DNA of 64,000 nucleotides from Meconema thalassinum (GCA_946902985.2 OX336389.2:790810979-790874978), one strand, 5' to 3'. Positions 1-11,012 are shown, numbered from the stretch's first letter. Notes: generated by a model from the letters alone, not told the origin. Program-made: numbers and translations.

Positions 1-152
1 GTGAAGGACTGACATATCTTTGTGTGTGTTGTACTTTGTGTATATAGTGTAAAGTGTTTATATCTGTACATAGGTTCTTTGGAGTTAAATAAGATGGCGT
101 TATGTTAGTAAGCTGTGTGTTTCCCTGTGCTCCTTTTCACTCATTCTCCACA
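1..152. other. AT/GT-rich sequence, no gene seen
   Basis: Short GT-rich stretch preceding the rDNA fragment. I see no coding or RNA feature in it. Confidence 0.4.
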
Positions 153-768
153 CCAACTACGAGCTTTTTAACCGCAACAACTTTAATATACGCTATTGGA
201 GCTGGAATTACCGCGGCTGCTGGCACCAGACTTGCCCTCCAATGGATACTCGTTAAAGGATTTAAAGTGTACTCATTCCGATTACGGGGCCTCGGATGAG
301 TCCCGTATCGTTATTTTTCGTCACTACCTCCCCGTGCCGGGAGTGGGTAATTTGCGCGCCTGCTGCCTTCCTTGGATGTGGTAGCCGTTTCTCAGGCTCC
401 CTCTCCGGAATCGAACCCTGATTCCCCGTTACCCGTTACAACCATGGTAGGCGCAGAACCTACCATCGACAGTTGATAAGGCAGACATTTGAAAGATGCG
501 TCGCCGGTTCCAGGACCGTGCGATCAGCCCAAAGTTATTCAGTGTCACCAAGGCAAACGGACCGGACGAGCCGACCGATTGGTTTTGATCTAATAAAAGC
601 GTCCCTTCCATTTCTGGTCGGGACTCTGTTTGCATGTATTAGCTCTAGAATTACCACAGTTATCCAAGTAATGTGGTACGATCTAAGGAACCATAACTGA
701 TTTAATGAGCCATTCGCGGTTTCACCTTAATTTGGCTTGCACTGAGACATGCATGGCTTAATCTTTGA
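153..768 (-). rRNA. 18S rRNA 5'-region fragment (dispersed pseudogene)
   Basis: Read on the minus strand this is about 616 bases of eukaryotic 18S rRNA. It runs from just inside the mature 5' end (the helix carrying AAGCCATGCATGTCT), through CGCGAATGGCTCATTAAATC and the universal CAGCCGCGGTAATTCC segment, and stops right after AAAAAGCTCGTAGTTGG. The first few dozen bases and the 3' two thirds of the gene are missing, and both sides pass directly into unrelated sequence rather than ETS or internal 18S. The segment near 672 (ACCACATTACTTGG) appears short by about two bases relative to the usual insect form, which suggests it is not under selection. I infer a dispersed rDNA fragment, not a working rRNA gene. 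Confidence 0.9.
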
Positions 769-921
769 TATTCTGTTTACAAATGATAATATCCTACCGG
801 TCACCTCCTTGAGGACAGTTTAAACCTCCCTATGTACGATGAGCGTATTTGGTAAGACCAGGCCTTGTTGAATCATGAGTTACGGTAAGCCCATAATTCT
901 TGCATGATTCATACAACCGCC

Positions 922-1530
922 ATCGTGAAACTAGTTGGCTGATGACCTTGTAGTTTGGGCAAAAGACACTTCCCAAAAAACAAAAAAAAACAAAAAAAAA
1001 AACAAGGTATATAGTTGCAAAATTTTGTAGAGATCGGATGATTAGGTTAGTCGTAATTTGATTTCAGCTCAGAACATTTGGGTGGGCGCCACTTCTTTTT
1101 TGTTATGATGACGGCGATATACAGCCTGACACTGAATTGTCCCTTGCTAGTGCTACCTCTGTACCGAGGGTGGTAGGATTTGGTTTCATTGTATTTGAAT
1201 TGATAGGGGGGATCCATTCGCACACATACACGGCCGTCATCTTCAAACTATTCGGTTGATGACTTTGTATGTTGGTCAAAAGACTCTTCCCACACGAAGG
1301 TATGTTGCTGCAAAATTTGATAGAGACCAGATGATTAAGTTAGTCGTAATTTGATGTAAGCTTTGAACATTTCGGTTGCCGCCGTTACGTTTCTGTCAAG
1401 AAGGCGGCTATATAAAACATGACACTGTGGTGCCGTTTGCTAGTGCTACCTCTGTACCAAATTTCGTTCCATTCGGCTTCACTGTGTTTGAATTGATAGC
1501 GGGGGACAGACATACCAAATCTCCCCCCCC
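922..1530 (+). repeat. two tandem ~310 bp repeat units
   Basis: Two diverged head-to-tail copies of one unit. Each starts near a motif like GGTTGATGACTTTGTA (about 935 and 1252), then carries TTGCAAAATTT..GATAGAG, GATGATTA.GTTAGTCGTAATTTGAT, the phrase GCTAGTGCTACCTCTGTACC, and ends in TTTGAATTGATAG.GGGG. The first copy has an A-rich insertion near 980-1004. The second ends in a C/CA-rich tail. The ending resembles family X repeats elsewhere in the window (strings of G followed by CA repeats), so I infer a related dispersed repeat. Confidence 0.7.
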
Positions 1531-2280
1531 ACACACATAGCCTACACACACTTTCACACAAACTCAGACATACACACAATTTTTTGGCCCTGTGTAGATC
1601 TCATCAGTCTACTTTAATTTTTTGCAAAAAATAAAAGTATACTAAAAATTAATAGCGGGTAACCTTTCAGTTAGTTTAAAAGAAAGAAACCAGACAGTCT
1701 CAAGAGGCTGGCGCCTGGCAAGGATTACGCAGGAACCCCACAGCAAGCACTGAAGCGAGAGATTCCCAGCGGGTCCTGTGTTAAAAATGAAATGTTGTTT
1801 TAGGGGCAAGAAAGGAAGTCTTTTGAATTGCATTGGAGGGGCAGCCTAGCCTTCTTTCACTATAATCTCTGCCACGGACATGTACAAACTAATAAGTATT
1901 ACCCATTTATGATTTGATTGCCGCTGAGCATGACTGCGCCACCGTTTGTTGATTATTGTAGCAGGAGCCCCGGGGGATAAAGAGGAGAACACAGTGATGA
2001 CAGAGTGCAGTCTGCACATAAGCCAAGCAGCACTGCGTGCGCTATCTGTCTTAGAAGCGCAGATAAGCGGCATGTCACCACGGACAGCTACTGGAGCTGA
2101 GTCATATCCTACACGCGCAACTGTACCTCTCAACGAAGCAGAGTGACGTGTGACACAAGTAAACAAAGAATAGTTCCCATCTCGAACGCCTGCAATCAAT
2201 TCGTGAAAGGGTAATAAATGCAAGTATAGCAACGTAAAATATGAAGATAATTAATTTAGCAGAAATTAATATTCTATAGT
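1531..2280. other. no gene recognised
   Basis: CA-rich end of the preceding repeat, then unremarkable mixed sequence. Short open frames exist on both strands but show no recognisable domain and overlap one another, so I treat them as chance. Confidence 0.4.
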
Positions 2281-2612
2281 TGAAAATGAAAATCCACAGC
2301 CAGCTTCCAGTCTCCGACCGGGTCAGGAATGGAATGAATGAAGCCCCCATCTAGCGGCGAGGATATGGACTGTGCCGGCTGCCGAGGCCTGACGCACTCC
2401 TCTGGGGCAATGAATAAATGAATGACAGGTGAAATGAAATGATAGTGGAGAGTGCTGCTGGAATGAAATTTTGACAGGGAAAACCGGAGTACCCGGAGAA
2501 AAACCTGTCTGCCTCCGTTTTGTCCAGCACAGATCTTACATGGAGTGACCGGGATTTGAACCACGGACCCAGCGGTGAGAGGCCGGCGGGCTGCCGCCTA
2601 AGCCACGGAGGC
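2281..2612 (-). mobile_element. tRNA-derived SINE, family S1
   Basis: On the minus strand the right end carries a tRNA-like head. An A-box-like TGGCTTAGGCGG is followed by a B box (GGTTCAAATCCC, complement at 2551-2562), as in RNA polymerase III promoters. The body contains a short poly-pyrimidine core and ends in CTGTGGATTTTCATTTTC. A second copy, in the opposite orientation and nearly the same over its whole length, lies at 41911-42245. That copy makes the boundaries reliable. It is non-coding and would be mobilised in trans by a LINE (established for SINEs; the partner LINE is not identified here). Confidence 0.85.
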
Positions 2613-2939
2613 TATAGTTAAATGAGCTAATTTAATTGCGCAGATTATGCGCTGAAGGGCGTTATCATGCTCATCAAGGACATTCAAGCAACTCACAGCT
2701 CAGAGGTGAATCCCAGAGGCTGACATAGTGGGGGAAATGACGCTATATGAATAACGAATTAACCTACGATCGAGCCTTGATCAATTTCGCATATATGTTG
2801 TCATCAAATTTTTCTGCAGCAGACATTTTCAGAATTACGACCCTGCCAGAGAAATTATGGGAGATTATAACAAGCAGTTCCGTGAAGAATTAAAGCCGCT
2901 TTTCATATACCCTACTTATGTTAATTGCCACTATCACCA
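2613..2939. other. no feature recognised
   Basis: AT-rich sequence between the SINE and the family X block. No open frame with recognisable domains and no clear repeat partner inside the window. Confidence 0.35.
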
Positions 2940-4207
2940 TACAACATTTCAGTTTGATTGCTGTAATAGATTCCTAGAAATTGAGAACCGACTAATTATT
3001 TCAGATGGTCGCCATGTTGGATTTTTATATATGTAGGTCTTAGAGTTATGTAATCTTACATGAAGATAATTGTGTACGTGTAGTGTTCAAACTTCAATCG
3101 CATGATTATGACACAAGAAGTCTAAAGTGAGATTTAAAAATTTCGCACAGATGCCATCTTGTGGTTATGGAAACAATTGAAATAAATTAGATTCCAGTGG
3201 ATTAACATTTGTATAAGCATTTACTGTACCACGTTTCACTGCACTCGGATGATTAAATTGCGAGGAAAATCCATTTAAATATTTATATTTCGCGTCACCG
3301 CCATGTTAGATTTGTGATCACCAGGTTATTGAATGTCCTGTAGATGAAAGAAAAAATCAGTTTGATTGCTGTAATAGATTCGTAGATATTGAGAACAATC
3401 TAAATATTTCGGATTGTCACCATGTTGGATTGTTATATGTATAGGCCATACAGTTATGTACCATTAAAGGAAAATTATTGCGTCGGTCCATTATTATTGA
3501 AACTTTCACTTCGATCGCATGATTACGACACAAGGAATAATAACTTAATTTTAAAATTCGCACAGCCGCCATTTTGAGGTTATGTAGACAATTGAACTGA
3601 ATTAGATACCAGTGCATTACAATACGCATAAACATTTACTGTACCAAATTTCATTGTATTTGGATGGTTAAATCGCGAGAAAAATCTATTTAAAATTTTC
3701 AACTTCGCTTGGCCGCTATGTTCGTTTTGTAGTTAACAGGTTTTTGAAAGTCCTCATAGATGAACTTTCAGTAGTTCCTTCTATCTCCGTATAAAATTTC
3801 TGGGTGATATTAGTGGGCCTAATAGTTTCGGAGATATAGAATGCCTGTGAAATATTTCGCACAACCGCCATCTTGAGGTTAAGTAAACAATTGAACGAAA
3901 TTGGATGTCGGTGCATTTCAATGTGTAGAAACATATAATGAACCAAGTTTAATTGCGTTTGGTTGGTTAAATCGCGAGAAACGTCTATTTAAAGTCGCAA
4001 CTTCGCTTGGCCACCATGTTGGTTTTGTAGTTACCAGGTTTTCGAAAGTCACATAGATGAACTTCTAGTAGTTCCCTTTATAACCTTACAACATTTCAGG
4101 GTGATATCGGTAATAGTTTCGGAGATATTGAATGCTGGTGAAATATTTTTCACATCCGTCATGTTGGATTAGTGAGACGTAAACAAATTTGAAGGGCACC
4201 GTCGGGG
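2940..4207 (+). repeat. family X dispersed repeat, several tandem sub-units
   Basis: A block built of diverged sub-units of about 300 bp. Each carries the phrases CGCACAGCCGCCAT, GGATGGTTAAATCGCGAGAA, TTCGCTTGGCCGCCATGTT and GTAATAGTTTCGGAGATAT. Recurrent starts are seen near 3275, 3691 and 3990. Further copies are at 34900-35515, 35518-35850 (inverted) and 47735-48020. The block ends in the phrase GGGTCGGCCAAAA at 4205-4217 and continues at 6437 after a 2.2 kb insertion. It is non-coding and its class is unknown. The CA-rich tail at the far end could fit a non-LTR or SINE-like 3' end. Confidence 0.75.
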
Positions 4208-4323
4208 TCGGCCAAAAGGTGTCGTGCCATTTCGTCCAGGTGCCATTTCGTCCAAGTGCCATTTCGTCCAAATTCCACGATCAGAGGCAGGTGGGTTGAC
4301 TGACTACGGTCCCATTAGTGCTA

Positions 4324-5171
4324 CAGTGGAACGTGGCTAATTCGAACTTCTATAATTCGAAATCTTCTTTAATTCGAATTTTTCTCTTTGTCCCTAGCAT
4401 TTTATAAGCAATCAATGCAAAAAAATCGTGGTTAATTCGAATTATATTTTGGATAATTCGAAGTTTTTACGTGTAAAAAGCCGATCCTGCCATTTTGTAC
4501 GAGGACTTTGTCAAAGTGGACGAAAATGTCGCAGTTTGTGGTGAGCTGACCGACGCAGAAATCATCGCCGATGTACTGAACTCCGAAAAAGAGATGGTGA
4601 CGACGCATCTGGCGATGAACTCGTGGACGAAGTTTCCGAAAGAACTGTTCCGAGTGCAGCCCAAGCATCACAGGACTTAGGCGTTTTTTTGAAAGTAGAA
4701 ATGACGTAAGTAGTTCTGTTTTCCGTTCCTTGAATTTGTTAGGTTCTTCTGTGATGGCCGAGAGACTTAGTTGTAGGAAACAGGTAATAATCTCATTTTT
4801 TTTTGAAAAACAGTAGATTTCTCTAAGACTTAACTAGATTGCTGGATTACTACTGTCGTTAAATAGGTGAATAGTACATTTTGGTTTATTTTTATCATAT
4901 AAAACTTTTGAGGTTTTTCACAATAAGTCATCCTATACAGTACCGTTGTCTATTAATCTGCTTTGTTGAACGTACATCATTATGTAAAGCTAATACATAG
5001 TTTATAAACACTTTACTTGTTAAAAACCTATGTTTAATAAAGGTTATTGAATGAAAACTTAAAATTTGAATATTTTCTTTACCCTTTTCAAAGAAATTTC
5101 TTAATTCGTATTTTTGGATAATTCGATTTTTTGACTGGTCCCTTGAGGTTCGAATTATCCAAGTTCCACTG
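4324..5171 (+). mobile_element. pogo/Tigger-like element, internally deleted
   Basis: Both ends are CAGTGGAAC...GTTCCACTG followed by AATTCGAA-rich inverted repeats, and the element is flanked by TA on both sides (4322-4323 and 5172-5173), the standard duplication of Tc1/mariner/pogo elements. At 848 bp it is far shorter than an autonomous Tigger (over 2 kb). A short transposase remnant survives at 4495-4680. It sits inside one unit of the GTGC.ATTTCGTCC array: GTGC lies to its left and TATTTCGTCCA to its right. Confidence 0.85.
4495..4680 (+). pseudogene. Tigger/jerky-type transposase C-terminal remnant
   Basis: A 61-residue open frame with acidic segments such as FVKVDENVAVCGELTDAEI and a terminal TAG. 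Tigger-derived proteins end in a comparable acidic tail. It lies between pogo-type inverted repeats, so I infer the C-terminal end of a deleted transposase. The CENP-B-like DNA-binding region and DDE domain are absent. Confidence 0.5.
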
Positions 5172-5388
5172 TATTTCGTCCAAACACCTATGATTGACAG
5201 TTTGACTGGTCTACAATAACTGTTTCATTTCATTGCGTTTCTTGTTAGAAATGAGTAACTTTTTGATGTTTGTAATAATGGACGTTACTCGCTCCGCTCG
5301 TTTGCCATCAGTCAACTATATTTTACAATGAAATGCTTATAATGTAAACAACATAGTGAGAATAGAAACAAATATTTTCACAAATCAG

Positions 5389-5510
5389 GTGATGATGATG
5401 ATGATGATGATAATTATTGTTTTAAGGGGCCTAACATCTAGGTTATCGGCCCTTAACGGTCTGAGTGATAGCGAAAATGACAATGAAGTGTAAACAAGTA
5501 CGAAAATTAA
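5389..5510 (+). repeat. GAT microsatellite joined to a conserved repeat tail
   Basis: A run of GAT triplets (5391-5410) followed by ATTGTTTTAAGGGGCCTAAC and a motif reading ATCGGCCC. The arrangement of a simple repeat followed by a conserved tail is typical of the end of a SINE or LINE copy. The family assignment is inference. Confidence 0.45.
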
Positions 5511-5539
5511 GTGAGAAGGAAAATACTTACAAAAAAGGA

Positions 5540-5880
5540 ACTCAGATTGAAACTACTCACAAAATGGAGAGCGGTAATACTTACAAAACGGAATTTAGAA
5601 CGAAGATACCCACAAAAGGAATAGATTGAATAATACGCACAAAATGTACGTCTGGTTCAAAATACGTACAAAATGCAATGTCGAGTCGAAATACTTACAA
5701 AATGCAAGTGAAATTCAAAATACTTACAAAATGCCAATGAGATTGAAAATACGTACAAAATGCAATTGAGGTTCAAAATACTTACAAAATGCAATTTAAA
5801 ATTGAAAATGCACAATGCAATGTAGATGAAAAACGCGCATTTCAGATTCCAAATACTCACAAAGTGCAATTGAAATTCAG
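5540..5880 (+). repeat. minisatellite, ~30 bp period
   Basis: About ten diverged units of the form AAAATACTTACAAAATGCAA plus ten variable bases (for example starts near 5658, 5688, 5718, 5748 and 5777). It is AT-rich and non-coding. It lies inside the 2.2 kb inverted-array element and is followed by GTCCCATGGTCGCCAACCCA. Confidence 0.75.
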
Positions 5881-6436
5881 CTGGGGTCCCATGGTCGCCA
5901 ACCCACGTCCCTCTACATGTGAGCCCCTGGGGGAAGGTGATAATTAAAATATATCCAAATTTGCATTAGTAATATATCTGTTTGGATAAATATCTTACCA
6001 TATATCAAGCAGGAATATTTGTTTATTCATTAAAATTACATGGTCCGAGGACAGAAAGAAGCAGCATAGTGAACGGATGAAGGAGTACTGGAGGGAACGG
6101 AAGAGAAAACAACAAAGTGTGAAGAATTGAAATAGGCACGTGGTCCCTAGCAGGCCTCATCGGAAAGAAGAAGAAGAAAATTACATGGGGACTTTGAAGG
6201 GCTTTGGGGAAGGAGCCCTAAGGGAATATCCCACAATCTGTAGTTGTGCACCTAAGCACAGGGGTCATTGACCTACCACTACCTGCACTGCCTCAACCCT
6301 TGTCAACATTTCTTCTGGACGAGAAGGCACTCATTAAATTGTGTAATAATTTGTAAAACCGAGCTGGACGAAATGGCACGTTTTTCAAGGAAATTTGTTG
6401 CTGGACGAAATGGCACCTGGACGAAATGGCACTGAA

Positions 6437-6555
6437 TCGGCCAAAATGGTGCTATGACCTTACCGAGTTTCATTGAAATCTCTCCAGCTGTTTAGTAGTC
6501 ATTGGGGACACACACACATCACACAGACAGACACACACACATCACACACACACAT

Positions 6556-6590
<35 letters not shown>

Positions 6591-6600
6591 CAAAAGGTGT
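6437..6600 (+). repeat. family X, right part with CA tail
   Basis: Resumes family X at the duplicated TCGGCCAAAA, continues with TTTCATTGAAATCTCTCCAG and GTTTAGTAGTCATTGGGGA, then runs into a CA/CACAGA microsatellite (6509-6588). The same ending occurs at 35440-35515, so the CA tract appears to be part of the repeat. Confidence 0.7.
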
Positions 6601-7277
6601 CTCATATGCCTATTTTTTTAATAGAATGAAAATAGGGTAAAAATAAGCATCCACTTTGCAACTATTTTTAGTTAAGGTGACAAAAGAAGAGCCCAGGCAC
6701 ACACCATCATCCGTTTTCGATCACCCACTGCGGCAAAAGCCTGTGCTCGACTGAGTCCTGAAAGTGGGTCACAAAGGCGAAGCGCAGTGAACATACAAAA
6801 GTTACAAGTTGATAAGGAAGTTAATAGTGTCCAATATATCAGTTTTAATCAATCAGGCGGGTGGAGCATGTGACGCTCTGAGCCCTGGACTGCGCGCAAG
6901 AAAAAACCCGAAGTGACACATACAGTAGGTATCAAATTTCAAGTAATATTAAGGAGTCGGCTGCTGTTACCGTCCTTGCAGGGTCTACTAACAACTTCCC
7001 TGTTATCACACGGCCAAATCTCATAGCCGATCATCCCCCCTCTACCCACTACGTGCTGCCTACGTCATATGAGCACTCTGCTGAACTTCCCACCTCCACG
7101 CTGGAACCTCACTCGTCACCTGTCCTTTCACATAAAAAAAATACGATAGTAGCTCCACGACCACGCCCTCACCTGCTCACGCCAGACCCCTCCACGTGAT
7201 ATCCCGGCCCAAATCACGAAAACCTTGGCCGCCTCTGTGTGTCCAAAATGATCCTTCGGATATAGCCCGTTCTTCCC
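6601..7277. other. LINE 5' region or unclassified sequence
   Basis: Mixed sequence becoming C-rich from about 6960. The 6960-7270 part reads as Pro/Ser-rich in one broken frame, which would fit an ORF1-like region upstream of the LINE endonuclease, but no domain is recognisable and there are stops. No gene is called. Confidence 0.3.
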
Positions 7278-7358
7278 ATGGCGCCTCTAAATAGCTGTTC
7301 GCACCATGTATTCTCCTGCCTCCCCCGAGCTCACCACATGTTCTCTCTGTTTATCATA

Positions 7359-9300
7359 ATGGCAGAGTTTCTTACGGTAGCTAGCATCAATGTTAATGTC
7401 ATAGCAGGTCACATAAAATTCGAAAAGCTAGAGAGATTTCTTCGAGAGGCTGATGAGGATATTGCCTTCCTTCAGGAAATCGCCCTCCTCACCCGGCACG
7501 ATATTGAGCTTTCGAACATCAACCAACATCCTTCCGGCAGAATAATATCTAGCACCTTTATAATATTACAAATACTTCCCTTTTATTGTACAGCGATCAT
7601 AATTTAATTCCGAGATATGTTATTTTATTAGCAGCAATGTATTTAATATTATTATTATTATTATTATTATTAGGAACATTATTTGCGTTTTACATTCTGG
7701 AATTGATTCTGTCTTATCATTATATGTACATATAAATTTAGTAGCAGGATAAAAAACAGTTTTAATCATCTTTTTCTGAATGGTAGAAAATGGAAATTTT
7801 AAGTTTTAAATTCAAGTTAGTATTAAACTAGGGGCTTGATTGTGTAAGATTTCGTCTGGCCTGGCGACGATATATCCACGGGGAGTCTGCCGAGTTTAGA
7901 CATGAGTTCCAAGAATAATGCACAAAGTTTCCGGGTGACTCTTCACTCTGTAGCAAAGCAAGTTGATCAGTTGGCGCTGACGTCACGAATTCTGGGAAGA
8001 TCACCGCATCAGGACGCCGATTTAAAATTACTTCAGAAGCAACACTACGTGGTTAACCCGAATAATGAAGAGGCACGATTAGAACTTATGGATCTGGAGT
8101 GGGAAACTACGTCATCGCGACACCTAATTGATTGGTCGAGAAATAATGGAGAGTGGGGAATTTCATCTTATATAAAAACTACTGTTCATCTATTCTCAGC
8201 CCCCCAATCTTCTCAGGTTTTCTGAATCTTCACGTCTCTCAGATATCTCCGCTGTGAGATCGCAACTTATCAGTTCAAGAAGTTTTAAAATTAATACTAC
8301 TGACGTGAATATGATGGTGTCTTTGATCATATTCACAAACGTGAACAAGTGAATGGAGTAGAGCCATTCACATATGTCAGTCGGGAGACGGGGCAAATTA
8401 GTTCCCTGCCCGTATCAAGATAAAGATCTATATGATATTGAAGCAGAACCAAACAACATTCCACCAGGAAAGCAGACGGAAAGCCAGACTACAACTATGA
8501 AGAAGACGGCCGTGAGTTCCAATACTAAATCCAATCAAGTCCCTGTATTTCCTTTTATGGCAAATTAGATTCAAGCTTTTTTTAAATTTTAAATTCAAGT
8601 TCCATATTGTATCTTTCGCCAATTTAAATTAACTTTGAGATTTTTTTCTATTAGTAAGTTTTATATTCTACGTAACTTCTTTTTCGCTGCTTAACGATTA
8701 AATTAATAAATATTGCTCAAGTTTAATGGCAGGACCTTCATTCCTAGTAGATAGTATTAGACATAAGGCATACATTGTCCCTAACATGATAAATAATTGG
8801 TTGGTGGCTAAGCTATGCCACGACTTGAGAAAGAGAGGTCTCAAGTGGTCTACTACCTTTTTAATTAATTATTTAACACATCTAAAATATCAGATGTCTT
8901 GGCGCCCACACGAGCTGATTATTATCATTGTAAACGAGCAAGTAAGAGGTGAGTATCATATTTCTGGTGTGAATAAAGCGGGACTTGTTCTTGTTGCGGT
9001 TCTTCCACACTACTTCGGGAGAACGCAATATTGTAACCCCGCCAGGAACGTTACATTTGATCGCTCAAGCGGACCGTAAACGTTACATTTGGCAGCCACA
9101 ACTTTGGGGCAACCATCAGAACGTTACACCTTCAGTAACACCACCATCGTCAATATTTACGCCCCTCGGGTAACAATCGCCATGTGGAACGCAATAATTT
9201 CTTTCTCAATGAATTATACGGCCCTCTAAGGCAGCTGGAAGAGAAACTGATCCTAGCTGGGGACTTATTGTGTCCAACGTTCGGAAGACAATACTAGCCA
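7359..9300 (+). pseudogene. LINE endonuclease domain, split by a solo LTR
   Basis: The first half starts at ATG 7359 and reads ASINVNVIAGHIKFEKL and IAFLQEI, the characteristic start of LINE AP-endonucleases (catalytic N and E positions). It continues to HPSGRIISSTF at 7558. The second half resumes at 9133 with SNTTIVNIYAP and, after a frameshift, LEEKLILAGD (catalytic D region) before 9270. The 1.57 kb between is an LTR (see 7559-9128). Downstream, 9300-10046 still shows a broken continuation with pieces such as GYWKLNCSLLQDDE in one frame and stops in others. Confidence 0.75.
7559..9128 (+). mobile_element. solo LTR of a Ty3/gypsy-like element inside the LINE
   Basis: CCTT occurs immediately outside both ends (7555-7558 and 9129-9132) and the LINE endonuclease reading resumes across it. 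The segment ends in GTTACA and begins TATAATA, near the TGTAATA start of the element B LTR, so the canonical TG start seems mutated. A TATA box-like TATATAAAA lies at about 8169. Near the end are three primer-site-like units: TTGGCGCCCACACGAG at about 8899, GTTACATTTGATCGCTCAAG at about 9050, and GTTACATTTGGCAGCC at about 9082. The end portion (8740-8900) resembles the end portion of the element C LTR (60775-60950). Internal open frames (7902-8225 and others) have no recognised domain. Confidence 0.65.
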
Positions 9301-10046
9301 AAACAGCGCGTCCAGTCCCACTCTAATGGTGCTCCTCACCTCCTCAACTGACTGATGTGGTCGATACTTTACACGTGCCCTTACCCAGTACATTTATGTT
9401 CAACATAACTCTTCTTCCCGACTTAACCGCATTCATGCGTCGCATTCCCTTCTTCAACCCAGGCGATACGACGTCACGCCTGTAATTTTTAGCACCCATT
9501 ATGCTGTCCTCTGCACCTTCCACTTTCCCCATCGTGTATTCTTTATTGGCCGGGGCTACTGGAAATTGAACTGTTCCCTACTGCAAGACGATGAGTGCCG
9601 CAACATACAGTATTTCGCCACCACTGGAACCAATGAGTACTACGGCGCCAGGCGTATAGTGACTGTGCGGCATGGTGGAATCACCTAATAAAACCAGGTA
9701 TTCGAAGGATCTTCAGGACTATGTCATATGAGCGAGCCCAAGCTAAACGTGGTACCATTGAATTTTACTATTCCGTGCTACGTCAACACCAACAACGCCA
9801 CAACTCTGGGGAGCATCAATATGAAGACCTACAGAACGTTTGAGAGAAATTATTCGTTCTCCAACAACGCCCTCTCTCTGCCTTGAATGTGACCTTGAAA
9901 TATCACACCGTACTCACGGATGAACTAGCAAGTGTTTACTACTTGGCCCGTTCCCACCATAATCGGAAAAGGAAGTTTATAGCCTACATCAACTTCGATC
10001 ACAGGATGACCGCACCCTCACCACTCCTGACGCCGTACGCGGTGAA

Positions 10047-11012
10047 GTGTTCTCCTTCTACCACGACTTATACGCTCAAGTGGAGACAGATCCTAGCTGC
10101 TCGACCCAACTTATGAACTCTTGCCACACCTCTCTTTATCTGGACAGTTGCACACGGCTCAGTACGGAAGTTACGAATGAAGAGAGTCATTCTGTTGTCA
10201 GACAACTTCCCCCAAATCGGTCTCCAGGCATAGATGATATACCGTACGAATTCAATAAAGGCTTTTGGGATATTATCGGTACGGACTTTTGTGACGTGAT
10301 ACGCACTATCCTCGGCCGTCGTGCTTTATGTCTGTCCCAACAGGAGGGCATCAGTTTTCTTATGCCCAAGACTAACACATCTGTCTCGGTGAGTGATTAC
10401 AGACTAGACACGCTACTTTGCAGTGACTACAAAATCATGTCCAAGGTTTTTGCATGCCAACTAAAATCCGCTGTGAAGGACGTTATCATGGATGGACAAT
10501 GCTGCAGCGTCCCTGGAAGGTCTATCTTGTCGAACCTGGCCACCCACCGATACCTTCATCAAAGAGCTGAATCCCTGCCCACCAAGACCTTCGGACTGCT
10601 GAACTTAGATTTTGTTAAAGCTTTTGATCGTATCAGCCACCAGTACCTCTACGCTGTAATGCAACATTTTCGCTTTCCTGATACCTGGATCCTATATATC
10701 CACGTGATCAACAGCTGTGCTACGTCTCGCGTGCTTTTTAACGGCTATCTCTCACCTCAGCTTAAAATTGAACGATCGGTGCGCCAGGGGTTTCCGCTAT
10801 CAATGCTGTTATTTGCTCTCGGGATCGAACTGCTCCTAAGGAACCTTTCCGCCAACTTAACAGGCCTCCAACTACCGATCACCTTCACTGATTGTGCCTA
10901 CGCTGATGACGTTTCCATTCTAGTACGATCTGAACAAGATCTGGACATTTGTACTATGTTTCTAGATACCTATCCAATTGAACCCATGGATAACAATTTT
11001 GATACATCTTAA
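10047..11012 (+). pseudogene. LINE reverse transcriptase fragment
   Basis: An open 321-residue frame holding the core RT motifs in order: QLPPNRSPGIDDIPYEF (residues ~50-66), DYRL..LLCSDYKIMSK, LNLDFVKAFDRISH (motif A, with the catalytic D), VRQGFPLSMLLFAL (motif B) and CAYADDVSIL (motif C, both catalytic aspartates kept). The usual cysteine in RQGCPLS is phenylalanine here. The frame then closes and the C-terminal connection continues in other frames to about 12470 with stops. It copied LINE RNA by target-primed reverse transcription in the ancestor. The present copy lacks an intact endonuclease. Confidence 0.85.

Larger units (their letters stand above)
4218..6436. mobile_element. 2.2 kb element with terminal inverted arrays of a 14-15 bp motif
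   Basis: The left end contains three consecutive copies of GTGCCATTTCGTCC (about 4225-4270) and the right end contains the same motif inverted (two adjacent copies at about 6401-6432, another near 6363, and a degenerate one near 6318). The family X sequence is duplicated on both sides: TCGGCCAAAA at 4208-4217 and again at 6437-6446, while related uninterrupted family X copies carry one. This is a non-autonomous DNA transposon by structure. A 9-10 bp duplication would fit a Mutator-like element and 8 bp would fit hAT or P, but the class is inference. It holds a Tigger-like insertion, a minisatellite and no transposase of its own. Confidence 0.75.

Noticed and set aside
5391..5880. Possible CRISPR-like array because of regular short repeats
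   Set aside because: Spacing is continuous tandem, units are diverged and AT-rich, and the DNA is eukaryotic; it is a minisatellite.
7902..8225. 107-codon open frame inside the solo LTR
   Set aside because: No domain recognised; LTRs often hold chance frames, and the boundaries from the LINE interruption explain the region better.
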